DNA of 64,000 bases from JBBDIX01 sp050486225. GTDB taxonomy: Bacteria > Actinomycetota > Nitriliruptoria > Nitriliruptorales > Nitriliruptoraceae. The position numbers and the translations under genes were made by a program. The stretch covers positions 1 to 64,000 of the forward strand of contig JBJHCV010000011.1 of the NCBI GenBank assembly GCA_050486225.1, read 5' to 3'. Positions 25,055 through 34,219 of the stretch are shown one piece after another. The notes under the pieces are model-generated. The model was not told the DNA's origin, did not search any database, and worked only from the letters and a program-made list of their open reading frames with translations. How positions within the stretch are numbered: position 1 is the stretch's first letter; each line of letters starts with the position of its first letter.

Positions 25055-26689
25055 TCAGCGCCCGCCGTCGAGGACCCCGTCGTCGTGGGTGGGACGCCCA
25101 CCGACCAGCGTGAGCACCGAGGTGATCCGCGGGATGTCGTCGGTGTCGACCGACAGCAGGTCGTCCGACAGCACCGCGACGTCGGCGAGCCACCCGGGTT
25201 GCAGGCGCCCACGCTCGTGTTCCTCGAAGCTGAACCAGGCCGCGTCGTGGGTGAGCATCGCGAGCGCCTGCAGGCGGTCACGGCAGAGATCTGACCGCTG
25301 GACCTGTCGGCCGGAGAGGCTGCGGCCCGTGACGAGCCAGTGGATGGTGTCGAACGGGTTGTACGACGACACCCGGTAGGCGTCCGATCCGGCGCCGATC
25401 ACGACACCGTGGGCGGTCAGTGCGTGCACGTCCGGCCCGTCGAAGACCTCGGGGAAGCCGCCGGTTCCGGCCACCTCGTCGCCCTCCAGGCGCAGCAGCG
25501 CCTCGGCGACGACCCCCATGCCGAGCCGTGCGATCCGAGGGGCGTGGTGGGCCGCGACCGAGTGGCCGTGCACGATCGACCAGCGCAGTTCACCGACCGG
25601 GTGCACCCGGTCGATCTCCTCCACCAGGTCGAGGACGAGGTCGGTCGTCTCCGGGCGAATGAGGTGCATGTGCAGGGTCCAGCGGGCCTCGGCGAGGCGC
25701 GTCAGCAGGGTCCGCAGGCGCCCGGTCTGTTCGTCGTCGATCTGCGGCAGCCGTGTGAAGCTGTCGTGCATCGACCACAGGAGGATCTCACCGGCTCCGA
25801 TGACCGACAGGCGATCTCCCACGTCGGCTGGGCCCTGGCCGGCCAGGTACGCGGAGAACTGCTCCTCCTCGAGACCGGCGCCCTCGCTGTGGACGGTGAG
25901 GCGCACCCGCACCGGCAGCGCGTCGGCGCGAGCGACCTCCACGACGGTCGCATACGCGTCGGGGCCCATGTTCGCCCCTCCGCCGTCGATGACCCCGGTG
26001 ACCCCGAGGCGGGCGAGTTCCCGCCCGGCGGCGATCGTCGAGTCGAACTCGCGGGACGGGTCGGGACCCGGGACGCGACCGAAGAGCCACTTCAGGCTCG
26101 GCAGCGTGCGGACCCGTCCGGTCACGCGGCCGTCGGTGTCGCGTTCGATCGTGTCCGGGTCGATCGGGGCGTCCGCCGCAGCGCCGTCGAGGTCCAGCAG
26201 GTGCATCCCGGCGGAGTTGAGCAGTCCCCACTCGTAGAGGAACTGGACGAGCACCGGGTGGTCGGGAGCCACGGCGTCGAGGTCCTCGCGGGTGGGGTGG
26301 CGACGCTCGGCGAACTGGGTGGGGTGCCAGCCGCCCATGACACAGATCCACGTGCCCGGCTCCGTCTGCCGCGCCGCGTCGCCGATCGTGTCGAGGGCGG
26401 CTCGCAGGGAGTCGATCCCGGTCCAGTGGACCTCGTCGTCCCAGGTCCGTCCGGCGCGTACGTAGTGGGTGTGGGGGTCGATCAGCCCCGGCACGACGCG
26501 CCGCTGGCCGAGGTCGACGATCCGCGTCGCGTCTCCCGCGAGCGCGCGCACGTCGTCGTCCGATCCGACGGCGACGACGCGGTCTGCGGTGATCGCGAGT
26601 GCGGATGCCTCGGCGGGGACGTCGGCCTGGTCGGCGAGCGTGGTGATCCTCCCGTTGACGAGCAGCAGGTCCGGGTTGGCGGTGTCCAT
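25055..26689 (-). CDS. Amidohydrolase, YtcJ-like (amidohydrolase 3 family), paralogue 1
   Basis: A 544-residue metal-dependent hydrolase with a composite beta-sandwich and TIM barrel. The N-terminal HxH is in VPGLIDPHTHYVRAG; the C-terminal metal aspartate is in VIGAGSDAYRV. The segments GGWHPTQF and VQFLYEWG are shared with the protein at 32368-34014, showing close paralogy. YtcJ-like proteins hydrolyse N-acyl, amide or formamide bonds in heterocyclic or amino-acid derivatives. It shares its orientation with the Atz/Trz-type amidohydrolase upstream, and both are transcribed away from the ABC importer operon. Confidence 0.87.
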   Translation of the reverse strand: MDTANPDLLLVNGRITTLADQADVPAEASALAITADRVVAVGSDDDVRALAGDATRIVDLGQRRVVPGLIDPHTHYVRAGRTWDDEVHWTGIDSLRAALDTIGDAARQTEPGTWICVMGGWHPTQFAERRHPTREDLDAVAPDHPVLVQFLYEWGLLNSAGMHLLDLDGAAADAPIDPDTIERDTDGRVTGRVRTLPSLKWLFGRVPGPDPSREFDSTIAAGRELARLGVTGVIDGGGANMGPDAYATVVEVARADALPVRVRLTVHSEGAGLEEEQFSAYLAGQGPADVGDRLSVIGAGEILLWSMHDSFTRLPQIDDEQTGRLRTLLTRLAEARWTLHMHLIRPETTDLVLDLVEEIDRVHPVGELRWSIVHGHSVAAHHAPRIARLGMGVVAEALLRLEGDEVAGTGGFPEVFDGPDVHALTAHGVVIGAGSDAYRVSSYNPFDTIHWLVTGRSLSGRQVQRSDLCRDRLQALAMLTHDAAWFSFEEHERGRLQPGWLADVAVLSDDLLSVDTDDIPRITSVLTLVGGRPTHDDGVLDGGR

Positions 26690-26768
26690 GGTGTCTCCGA
26701 GCGGGTCCTGGGTCCGGCGGTCCGGTGCAGGTGTCTGCCGCGGCGGGTCCGCGGCGGTCAGGGAGCCG

Positions 26769-28133
26769 TCACCAGTCCGGGGACACCCCGACCCGGTGGC
26801 GTACCTCCTCCGTCCGTGCGGCGAGCTGGTCGTCGGTGACCCCCACGCGCGACCGGTCGTCTCGGTGGATCCTGCCCTCGACCATCACGAGTCGGATGTT
26901 GTCGATCCCGGCGTGGAGCACGACGTGGCCCGCGACGCCGTCGGTCAGGGCCCGCCCGTACCCGCCGGTGGACAGGACCAGCAGGTCGGCCCGTCTGCCG
27001 ACGGTGAGCGACCCGACCAGGTGGTCGAGGCCGAGCGATCGTGCGGCGTCGACGGTCACCATGCGCAGCACGTCGCGTGCACTGGCCCGGGGCACGCCCT
27101 CGCGTCGGGTGACGGGGACACGTCCGTCCCGCCGGTCCATGGCCGCGTCCGTCGATCGTCCGACGAGCCAGGCGAGGCGCGCCTGCGCGAGCAGGTCGGG
27201 GCGAGAGAACGTGGCGTTGTCGTTGCCGAGTGTCACGGTCACGCCGGCGTCGATCGCGCGGGTCATCGCGGACACGTCGCGTCCCATCCCGACCTCCAGC
27301 GTGGGGGTCGAGGAGATGGGTGTGCCGGTCGCGGCGAGACGCGCGAACTCGGCGTCGGAGACGGCGTTGCAGTGGACGGGCAGCAGGTCGGGTCCGAGCA
27401 GACCCGCCTCGTCGAGTGCGGTGATCTGGCCCTCGTGGTTCGAGTGCAGGGTCATGCGCACGCCGAGTTCGCGTGCGAGCGCGACCTCGGCCGCGGTCTG
27501 TTCGATGGTCACGAACTCGAGGTCGTTCATGGCGAGCACCCCGGTCAGCAGGGGATCGTCCGCGAGACCGGCGAGCACACGCCGGGCGTCGGCGAGTCTC
27601 CCGGGGAGGCCGTCGAAGTGGTCGGGTGGGTCGTCGCGCAGGCAGTAGCCGTACGCCCCCCGGATGCCCGCGGCGCGCAGCCCGTCGAGCGCGGCGTCGG
27701 CGTGCTCGGGCGTGGGCAGGCAGTTGCAGAAGTCGAGCGCGGTGGTGACGCCCCGGTCGAGCAGTTCGACCGCGCCGACCCAGGTGCTGTCACGCAGGTC
27801 GTCGACGCCCATGCGCGTGCGCATGGGAAGGATGCGCCCGAAGAACTCGCCGACCCACAGGTCGGACGCCATGCCGCGCAGCGCCGACTGCCACAGGTGC
27901 ACGTGGGTGTCGACGAGTCCGGGCATCGTGATGGTGCCCTCTCCGTCGACCACCCGGTCGTCGGGGCGGGCCAGACCCTCGCCGATGCCGGTGATGCACC
28001 CGCCCTCGACGACGATGTCGACGCCGGCCGGGTCCCCGAGGTCGTCGTCCATCGTCAGTGCAGTGGTGCCGCGGATGACGAGTCGACCGGGGGAGCCGGG
28101 GCGGCCGTACTCGTGGTCTGGTGGGGTCGTCAC
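26769..28133 (-). CDS. Amidohydrolase, Atz/Trz-type deaminase or chlorohydrolase family
   Basis: A 454-residue protein of the cytosine deaminase/triazine hydrolase branch. HxH is in PGLVDTHVHLWQS, further metal histidines lie in MTLHSNHEG and the VHCNA region, and the aspartate is in TLGNDNATFS. Enzymes of this branch deaminate or dechlorinate N-heteroaromatic rings and nucleoside-like compounds, including S-adenosylhomocysteine and guanine. The start is GTG 28133 behind GAGGA. It leads a two-gene minus-strand unit with the YtcJ-like amidohydrolase after a 79-base gap. Confidence 0.87.
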   Translation of the reverse strand: MTTPPDHEYGRPGSPGRLVIRGTTALTMDDDLGDPAGVDIVVEGGCITGIGEGLARPDDRVVDGEGTITMPGLVDTHVHLWQSALRGMASDLWVGEFFGRILPMRTRMGVDDLRDSTWVGAVELLDRGVTTALDFCNCLPTPEHADAALDGLRAAGIRGAYGYCLRDDPPDHFDGLPGRLADARRVLAGLADDPLLTGVLAMNDLEFVTIEQTAAEVALARELGVRMTLHSNHEGQITALDEAGLLGPDLLPVHCNAVSDAEFARLAATGTPISSTPTLEVGMGRDVSAMTRAIDAGVTVTLGNDNATFSRPDLLAQARLAWLVGRSTDAAMDRRDGRVPVTRREGVPRASARDVLRMVTVDAARSLGLDHLVGSLTVGRRADLLVLSTGGYGRALTDGVAGHVVLHAGIDNIRLVMVEGRIHRDDRSRVGVTDDQLAARTEEVRHRVGVSPDW

Positions 28134-28434
28134 GCGTCATTCCTCGTCGGTGGGTGGCGCCGGTGGGGAAACCGTGGTGCGTGTGCCGAGGATCCTGCCG
28201 CAGGTGCGCCGGCCGCGCGGATCAATGGCGTAGGTGACGCGGAACAATCTTTACAGTGTGGTATGCGACGCTCGTACGGCGTCGTCGTAGGTTTCCTGAT
28301 CGACCTGAAGCCAGTGAGGAGCCGACGAGCGTGGAGCCGGTCCGCATCGCCGGGCGCCCGGACACCGGGCGAGTTCGGTGTCGCACCGCCCGACTGCGCG
28401 CCGTGCGTCCACTGACCTCACGGCGGGTGGCGCG
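28134..28434. promoter_or_regulatory. Divergent control region of amidohydrolases and ABC importer
   Basis: This 301-base gap holds no convincing gene. Its only AT-rich stretch is 28243-28264, containing TTTACA and a rightward -10-like TACAGT (28252-28257). From there a leader of about 170 bases would lead to the permease gene. The leftward start is supported only by a GAGGA ribosome site at the right end of the Atz/Trz gene. No clear palindrome was seen. Confidence 0.35.
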
Positions 28435-29379
28435 GTGACCAAGCTCATCCTGACCCGCTTCGCCGCGATCATCCCGATGCTCATCGGGTTGTCGATCATC
28501 GCGTTCTCCCTGCTGTACCTGTCGCCGGTCGATCCGGTCACCCTCGTGCTGGGACCGGACGCCGGTCGGGAGGCCATCGACCTCGTCCGCGAGGAGCTCG
28601 GACTGAACGACCCCCTGGTCATCCAGTACCTGGCCTGGCTGCGGCAGGTCGCCAGTGGCAGCCTCGGTGAGTCGATCTTCAGCCCGATGCCCGTCCTGCA
28701 GCTCATCCTGAGCCGGATGCCGGTGACGCTGTCGCTCATGATCGGCACCATGCTGCTCGCGACCGCGGTGGGGGTGTCACTCGGCATCATCGCGGCGCTG
28801 CGCCAGGGCAGCGTGCTGGACCGCAGCATCCTGCTCCTCGCCTCGGTGGGCACGGCGATCCCGGGCTTCTGGCTCGGACTGATCTTCATGCTCGTGTTCG
28901 CCGTGGGCCTCGGGTGGTTCCCCCTGCTGGGCTACACCCGCCTGTCGGCCGACCCGATGCGCTGGTTCATGCACCTCGTGCTGCCGGTGACGGCGCTCGC
29001 CGTACGAGCCGGCTCGATCATCGCGCGCCAGACCCGCAACTCGATGGCGGAGGTGCTCAGCGCGGACTACATCCAGGCCGTGCGTGCACGGGGCCTGCCG
29101 CGGCGTCTCGTGGTGGGTCGCTACGTCGTGCGCAACGGCATGGTCCCGGTGACGACGACGATCGGTGTGCAGGCGACCACGGTCATCGTCGTGAGCTTCA
29201 TCATGGAGCGGGTCTTCGCCCTGCCGGGGGTCGGCACGCTCGTCATCGACGCCGTCGTGCGCAGTGACTTCCCCGTCGTGCAGGGGACGCTGCTCGTGGT
29301 CGGCTGCTTCGCCATCTTCTCCCAGCTGTTCGTCGACATCGCGTACGGACTGCTCAACCCGAGGGCACGGCCACAGTGA
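28435..29379 (+). CDS. Peptide-type ABC transporter permease (DppB-like)
   Basis: A 314-residue inner-membrane permease with an N-terminal helix (about 9-29), a periplasmic loop and five further helices. The cytoplasmic coupling motif is SMAEVLSADYIQAVRARGL. It belongs to the DppB/OppB group, which forms a heterodimer with a DppC-type permease and imports di- or oligopeptides, nickel, glutathione or opines. GTG 28435 is chosen over an upstream in-frame ATG because DppB proteins begin with the first membrane helix at about this distance. Its stop overlaps the next gene's GTG by four bases. Confidence 0.92.
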   Translation: MTKLILTRFAAIIPMLIGLSIIAFSLLYLSPVDPVTLVLGPDAGREAIDLVREELGLNDPLVIQYLAWLRQVASGSLGESIFSPMPVLQLILSRMPVTLSLMIGTMLLATAVGVSLGIIAALRQGSVLDRSILLLASVGTAIPGFWLGLIFMLVFAVGLGWFPLLGYTRLSADPMRWFMHLVLPVTALAVRAGSIIARQTRNSMAEVLSADYIQAVRARGLPRRLVVGRYVVRNGMVPVTTTIGVQATTVIVVSFIMERVFALPGVGTLVIDAVVRSDFPVVQGTLLVVGCFAIFSQLFVDIAYGLLNPRARPQ

Positions 29380-31358
29380 GCGCCAACACCGTTGACGAGA
29401 TGCCGGTCGGCGGCGCCGAGGCGGCGCCGGTCCGGGCCACCGGTGTGCGCCGCGCACTGAAGAACCGGCTGGTCCAGATCAGCCTCGTGTACCTCGCGCT
29501 GGTCGTCGTCGTCGCGGTGTTCGCACCACAGATCGCCACCCACGACCCGATGAGGCCCAGCGTCGAGGAGCGGTTGGCCTCACCGTCCGCCGAGCACCTG
29601 TTCGGAACCGACCACCTCGGGCGCGACCAGTTCTCACGCGTCGTGTACGGGTCGAGGATCGCGCTGCAGGCAGCCGTCCCGACCGTGGGCGCCGCCGCGA
29701 TCATCGGGATCGTCTTCGGCCTGGTCTTCGGCTACCTCGGCGGGATGTGGGACCGGGTCGCGATGCGGCTCATCGACGTGCTCGACGCCATCCCGCTGCT
29801 GCTGCTCGCGATCGCGATGGTCGCGGCGCTGGGACGGGGGCTGAACAGTGCGCTGATCGGGGTCGCCATCGCGTTCTCCGTCACGTACGCCAAGCTCTGC
29901 CGAGGGCAGGTGCTCGTCGAGCGCGAACGCGAGTACGTCGACTCGGCGCGTGTCATCGGCCTCGGGCACCTGCGGATCATGTTCCGCGAGATCCTCCCGA
30001 ACGTCGCCGCTCCCCTGATCGTCCAGACCTCGATCTTCCTCGGACTCGCACTCCTCGTCGAGGCGATGCTGAGCTTCCTCGGCCTCGGCGTGCCCGCCGG
30101 GGAACCGTCGTGGGGCCGGATGCTCGACGAGGCCCGAGCCTACCAGGCCCGCCAACCGTGGCTCGCGGTGTTCCCGGGTCTGGCCATCTCCATCACCGTG
30201 CTGATGTTCAACCTGCTCGGTGATGGTCTGCGTGACGCGTTCGACCTGCGCGGTGGGCTCGGCAACAGCCGTTCGCGCCGAGCGCGGGCCGCGGCTGCGA
30301 AGGCGTCGGAGCGGGCCGCCGAGGTGCACGCCACGGACGCCGAGTCCCCGAGCGTCGACGCGGACGCAGCGGAGCTCCCCGAGGACCTCGCCCTGCGTGT
30401 CTCGGACCTGCGCATCGAGTTCCCGGGTCCGCATCCGGGCCGGTCGGTGGCGGTCGTGCGTGACGTGACCTTCGACGTGCGACGGGGTGAGGTCTTCGGC
30501 CTCGTCGGTGAGTCCGGCTCCGGCAAGTCGATGACGGCGCTCGCGATCACCGGACTCGTGCCCTCACCGGGCGTCGTGCCCGCGGGCCGGGTGCAGCTCG
30601 GCGACCGGTCGCTGCTCGAACTGAGCGAACGTGACATGAACGCGGTGCGCGGCGCCCGCATCGGGATGGTGTTCCAGAGCCCGATGGCGGCCCTGTCCCC
30701 GGTCCACACCGTTGGCCGGCAGATCATGGACCCCCTGCGCGAGCACCTGGACATGACGCCGAAGCAGGCACGCGAACGCGCGATCGAACTGCTTCGGCGC
30801 GTCGGGGTTCCCGCCCCGGAACGCCGCATCGACGACTACCCGTTCCAGTTCTCCGGTGGGATGGCCCAGCGTGCGGTCATCGCGATCGCGCTCGCCGCCG
30901 ACCCGGAACTGCTCATCGCCGACGAGCCCACCACCGCACTCGACGTCACCGTGCAGGAGCAGGTGCTCGACCTGCTGCTCGGACTGCGCGACGAGTTCGA
31001 CATGTCGATCCTGCTCATCACCCACGACCTCGGCGTCGTGGCGGACACGTGCGACCGGCTCGCGGTGATGTACGCCGGGCAGATCGTGGAGATGGGCGAG
31101 GCGTCCAGCCTGTTCGCCACGCCGCGGCACCCCTACACGGCCGCCCTGCTGCAGGCCATGCCGCAGACCAGTTCGAAGGGTGAGCCGCTCGCGACGATCC
31201 CCGGACGCGTGCCGCCCGCCTGGGCGTGGCCACAGGGTTGCGCCTTCGCGCCGCGGTGCGAGCACGCGCGTGACCGCTGCTCCGAGGGACCGATCGAACT
31301 GGAACGTGGCGCCCGGTGCATCCGCAGCGACGAACTGACGTTGAAGGGGACCCAGTGA
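29376..31358 (+). CDS. Fused DppC-like permease and DppD-like ATPase
   Basis: A 660-residue fusion. Residues 25-295 are a DppC-type permease with about six helices (coupling motif REYVDSARVIG). A linker rich in Ala, Glu and Asp spans about 300-335. Residues 340-650 are an ABC ATPase: Walker A GESGSGKSM, signature FSGGMAQR, Walker B LLIADEPTT, H-loop THD, and the oligopeptide-transporter C-terminal cysteines (GCAFAPRCEHARDRC), which typically hold an iron-sulfur cluster. Fusion fixes one permease and one ATPase together; the partner subunits are encoded by the adjacent genes. It starts at GTG 29376, overlapping the upstream stop. Confidence 0.92.
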   Translation: MSANTVDEMPVGGAEAAPVRATGVRRALKNRLVQISLVYLALVVVVAVFAPQIATHDPMRPSVEERLASPSAEHLFGTDHLGRDQFSRVVYGSRIALQAAVPTVGAAAIIGIVFGLVFGYLGGMWDRVAMRLIDVLDAIPLLLLAIAMVAALGRGLNSALIGVAIAFSVTYAKLCRGQVLVEREREYVDSARVIGLGHLRIMFREILPNVAAPLIVQTSIFLGLALLVEAMLSFLGLGVPAGEPSWGRMLDEARAYQARQPWLAVFPGLAISITVLMFNLLGDGLRDAFDLRGGLGNSRSRRARAAAAKASERAAEVHATDAESPSVDADAAELPEDLALRVSDLRIEFPGPHPGRSVAVVRDVTFDVRRGEVFGLVGESGSGKSMTALAITGLVPSPGVVPAGRVQLGDRSLLELSERDMNAVRGARIGMVFQSPMAALSPVHTVGRQIMDPLREHLDMTPKQARERAIELLRRVGVPAPERRIDDYPFQFSGGMAQRAVIAIALAADPELLIADEPTTALDVTVQEQVLDLLLGLRDEFDMSILLITHDLGVVADTCDRLAVMYAGQIVEMGEASSLFATPRHPYTAALLQAMPQTSSKGEPLATIPGRVPPAWAWPQGCAFAPRCEHARDRCSEGPIELERGARCIRSDELTLKGTQ

Positions 31359-32371
31359 GCTCCCCACTTCTGAGCGTCGACCACCTGCGGGTCTCGTTCC
31401 GGACGGGCCGGGCCCTGCTGGGGCGCGGGACCACGTTCGACGCCGTGCGTGACGTGTCGTTCGACATCGAGGCGGGTCAGACCTTCGGACTGGTCGGCGA
31501 GTCGGGGTCGGGCAAGTCCACGACCGGGCGTGCCATCCTGCGGCTGCTCGAGCCGAGCGGTGGAACGATCACCTTCGACGGCCGCGAGGTCACGGCGCTG
31601 GGTCGCCAGACGCCGATGTGGTATCGCCAGGCCGTCCAGATCATCTTCCAGGACCCCCTCGCGTCGCTGAACCCGCGCAGTTCGGTCGAGGTCGCCATCG
31701 GCGACGCGCTGCGCCAGCGTGGTGTGCCGAAGGAGGACCGCCCCGAACATGTTCGTGACCTGCTCGACCAGGTGGGCCTGGACCACCACGTGGCCGAGCG
31801 CTATCCGAGCGAGGTCTCCGGGGGCCAGCGCCAGCGCATCGCCATCGCCCGTGCGCTTGCCATGAAGCCGCGGCTCATGGTGTGCGACGAGGCCGTGTCC
31901 GCGCTCGACGTGTCGACGCAGTCGCAGATCGTGAACCTGCTGCAGGACCTGCAGGAGGAACTCGGGATCAGCTACCTGTTCATCGCGCACGACCTGTCGG
32001 TGGTTCGGCACGTCTCCCACCGCATCGGGGTGATGTACCTGGGCAACCTGGTCGAGGTCGGGGACGCCGAGGACGTCTACAACGACCCGCAGCACCCGTA
32101 CTCTCGCATGCTGCTCGACGCGATCCCGGTGCCCGACCCACAGGTGCAGCGCAAGCGGCGGGTGTCGCGTCGAGGCCGGGCGGTCGTGGAGCCGCCGTCG
32201 CCGATCCACCCACCCGACGGGTGCGCGTTCAACACCCGGTGCGCCTTCGTCATGGACGAGTGCCGCAGTGGCGCGGTGCCTGAGCGCACGTCCGGAAGTC
32301 AGCGCTTCGAGTGTCACCTTGCGCCGGGCACCGTCCGGGCCCGCGGAGCCCCCCAGAGGAGCCACACGTGA
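31355..32371 (+). CDS. Peptide-type ABC transporter ATPase (DppF-like)
   Basis: A 338-residue ATPase: Walker A GESGSGKSTT, signature VSGGQRQR, Walker B LMVCDEAVSALD, H-loop IAHDLSVV, and the C-terminal cysteine motif CAFNTRCAFVMDEC. It pairs with the ATPase half of the fused protein. The start is GTG 31355 in a GTGA overlap with the preceding stop; a 13-residue longer start has no ribosome site. The last bases overlap the following amidohydrolase gene in the same way, so transporter and enzyme are translated together. Confidence 0.92.
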   Translation: MSSPLLSVDHLRVSFRTGRALLGRGTTFDAVRDVSFDIEAGQTFGLVGESGSGKSTTGRAILRLLEPSGGTITFDGREVTALGRQTPMWYRQAVQIIFQDPLASLNPRSSVEVAIGDALRQRGVPKEDRPEHVRDLLDQVGLDHHVAERYPSEVSGGQRQRIAIARALAMKPRLMVCDEAVSALDVSTQSQIVNLLQDLQEELGISYLFIAHDLSVVRHVSHRIGVMYLGNLVEVGDAEDVYNDPQHPYSRMLLDAIPVPDPQVQRKRRVSRRGRAVVEPPSPIHPPDGCAFNTRCAFVMDECRSGAVPERTSGSQRFECHLAPGTVRARGAPQRSHT

Positions 32372-34014
32372 ACCACCGTCCCGCCGACGTCGTGCTGCGC
32401 GGGGGCAGGATCACCACCCTGTCGTCGTCCGAGTCCACCCCGGACGAGGCGACGGCGCTCGCGATCATCGGCGAGCGTGTCGCCTGGGCGGGTGACGACG
32501 ACGCCGTCGGTTCGTGGATCGGTCCGGCGACCATGGTGGTCGACCTGGAGGGGCGGCGGGTCGTCCCCGGGCTCATCGACGCGCACGTGCACTTCGTGCG
32601 TGCGGGCTTCACGTGGCTTGACGAGATCCGGTGGGGCACCGTGGACAGCCTCGCCGAGGGTTACGACCTGATCGCCGAGGAGGTCCGCTCGAAGCCTGCC
32701 GGGGAGTGGATCCGGGTGATCGGTGGGTGGCACCCGACCCAGTTCGTCGAGAACCGCCATCCGACGAAGGCCGAACTCGACGAACTCGCGCCGGACCACC
32801 CGGTGATCGTGCAGTTCCTGTACGAGTGGGCGATCGTCAACCAGGCGGCGCTCGAGCGCATCGACTGGGACTCGGCCGCCGACTGGAACGTCGATCCCGA
32901 GACGCTGGAGAAGGACGCCGACGGCAACGTCACCGGCAGGGTCAGCACCATGCCGTCGCTGCGCTGGCTGCAGGCGCAGTTGCCGCTTCCGGACCTCGAA
33001 CGTCAGGTCGAGTCGACCCGCGCGGCCAGTCGCGAGTTCTCCTCGTTCGGCATCACGGGGCTCATCGACGGTGGGGGCTCCAACACGGGCCCGGACCGCT
33101 ACGACGCGGTCTACGAGAGCTGGCGCCGGGGCGAGCTCAGCGTGCGGGTTCGCACGACGGTGCACCCCTCGGATCCCGGCACCGAGGAGGAGCAGATCGG
33201 CGGCTTCCTCCGCTACAGCCACGCGCGGCAGGGCGACCGCATGCTGCAGGTGCTCGCGATCGGGGAGAACATCCTCTTCGCCGTCGGGGACAGCTTCGCG
33301 CGACTGCCCGACCTGTCGGAGAAGCAGCTCGACCGGTGTCGCGCGATCTTCGAGGCGTGTGCGGCGAAGCGCTGGACCGTGCAGATGCACATGATCCGTC
33401 CGGAGAAGACCGCCGCGATGCTCGACCTCTGGCGCGAGGTGCACGAGAAGCACGACATCTCCGACCTGCGCTGGGCCATCGTGCACGGGACGTCGCTCAC
33501 CGAGGACGACATCCCGACGCTGAAGGAACTCGGCATCGGCGTGCTGCCCGAGGCGCTGCTCCGGCTCGAGGGTGACGAGGTCACGGGCTACTGGGGCGAG
33601 GAGCGCCTGCGCGCCGCGCCGCCGGTGAAGGCCTTCCGGGAGGCTGGGGTTCCGGTCGCGGTCGGCTCCGACGCGATGCGCGTCGCCAGCCACAACCCGT
33701 TCACGGTGCTCCAGTGGCTCGTCACGGGCCAGACGCTGTCGGGTCGGCAGGTCTGGGACCCGCAGCGCACACTCGACCGAAGGTCGGCGCTGGAGTGCAT
33801 CAGCGCATCGGCGACGTGGTTCTCCTTCGAGGAGCACGACCGGGGTCGGCTCGAGCCCGGCCATCTCGCGGATCTCGCCGTGCTGACCGCGGACCTGTTC
33901 GAGGTCGACGAGGCCGACATCCCCGCGATCCGGTCCGACATGACCATGGTCGGGGGTCGCGTCGTGTGGGTGTCACAGGGATTCGAGTCCAGCGCCGGCG
34001 TGGGTGTCGCATGA
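32368..34014 (+). CDS. Amidohydrolase, YtcJ-like (amidohydrolase 3 family), paralogue 2
   Basis: A 548-residue metal-dependent hydrolase with HxH in VPGLIDAHVHFVRAG and aspartate in VAVGSDAMRV. It is a close paralogue of the gene at 25055-26689 (shared GGWHPTQF, FLYEWA, SDAxRVxSxNPF). GTG 32368 is coupled to the DppF stop by GTGA and has AGAGGAG upstream. Its place inside an importer operon, before the substrate-binding protein gene, suggests that it acts on the imported compound. An N-acyl or cyclic-amide substrate is likely from the family, but not shown. Confidence 0.88.
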   Translation: MNHRPADVVLRGGRITTLSSSESTPDEATALAIIGERVAWAGDDDAVGSWIGPATMVVDLEGRRVVPGLIDAHVHFVRAGFTWLDEIRWGTVDSLAEGYDLIAEEVRSKPAGEWIRVIGGWHPTQFVENRHPTKAELDELAPDHPVIVQFLYEWAIVNQAALERIDWDSAADWNVDPETLEKDADGNVTGRVSTMPSLRWLQAQLPLPDLERQVESTRAASREFSSFGITGLIDGGGSNTGPDRYDAVYESWRRGELSVRVRTTVHPSDPGTEEEQIGGFLRYSHARQGDRMLQVLAIGENILFAVGDSFARLPDLSEKQLDRCRAIFEACAAKRWTVQMHMIRPEKTAAMLDLWREVHEKHDISDLRWAIVHGTSLTEDDIPTLKELGIGVLPEALLRLEGDEVTGYWGEERLRAAPPVKAFREAGVPVAVGSDAMRVASHNPFTVLQWLVTGQTLSGRQVWDPQRTLDRRSALECISASATWFSFEEHDRGRLEPGHLADLAVLTADLFEVDEADIPAIRSDMTMVGGRVVWVSQGFESSAGVGVA

Positions 34015-34219
34015 CCACGCCACGCGCGCAGGGGGCAGGGGGCCCGCGGGGGACAGGGGTCCGGGGCCATCAGGATTCCCGACCGGGACGACGCGCTGCA
34101 TCCGCAGTGGGTGCCCGGCTCGGGGAGGGTGCACGCGCCGGTTCTCCGGCGCGGCCAGTGGACGACGCGGCCGCGATCGCCCACGACGACAGGACGGGAC
34201 CAACCCGAGGAGAGAGCAG

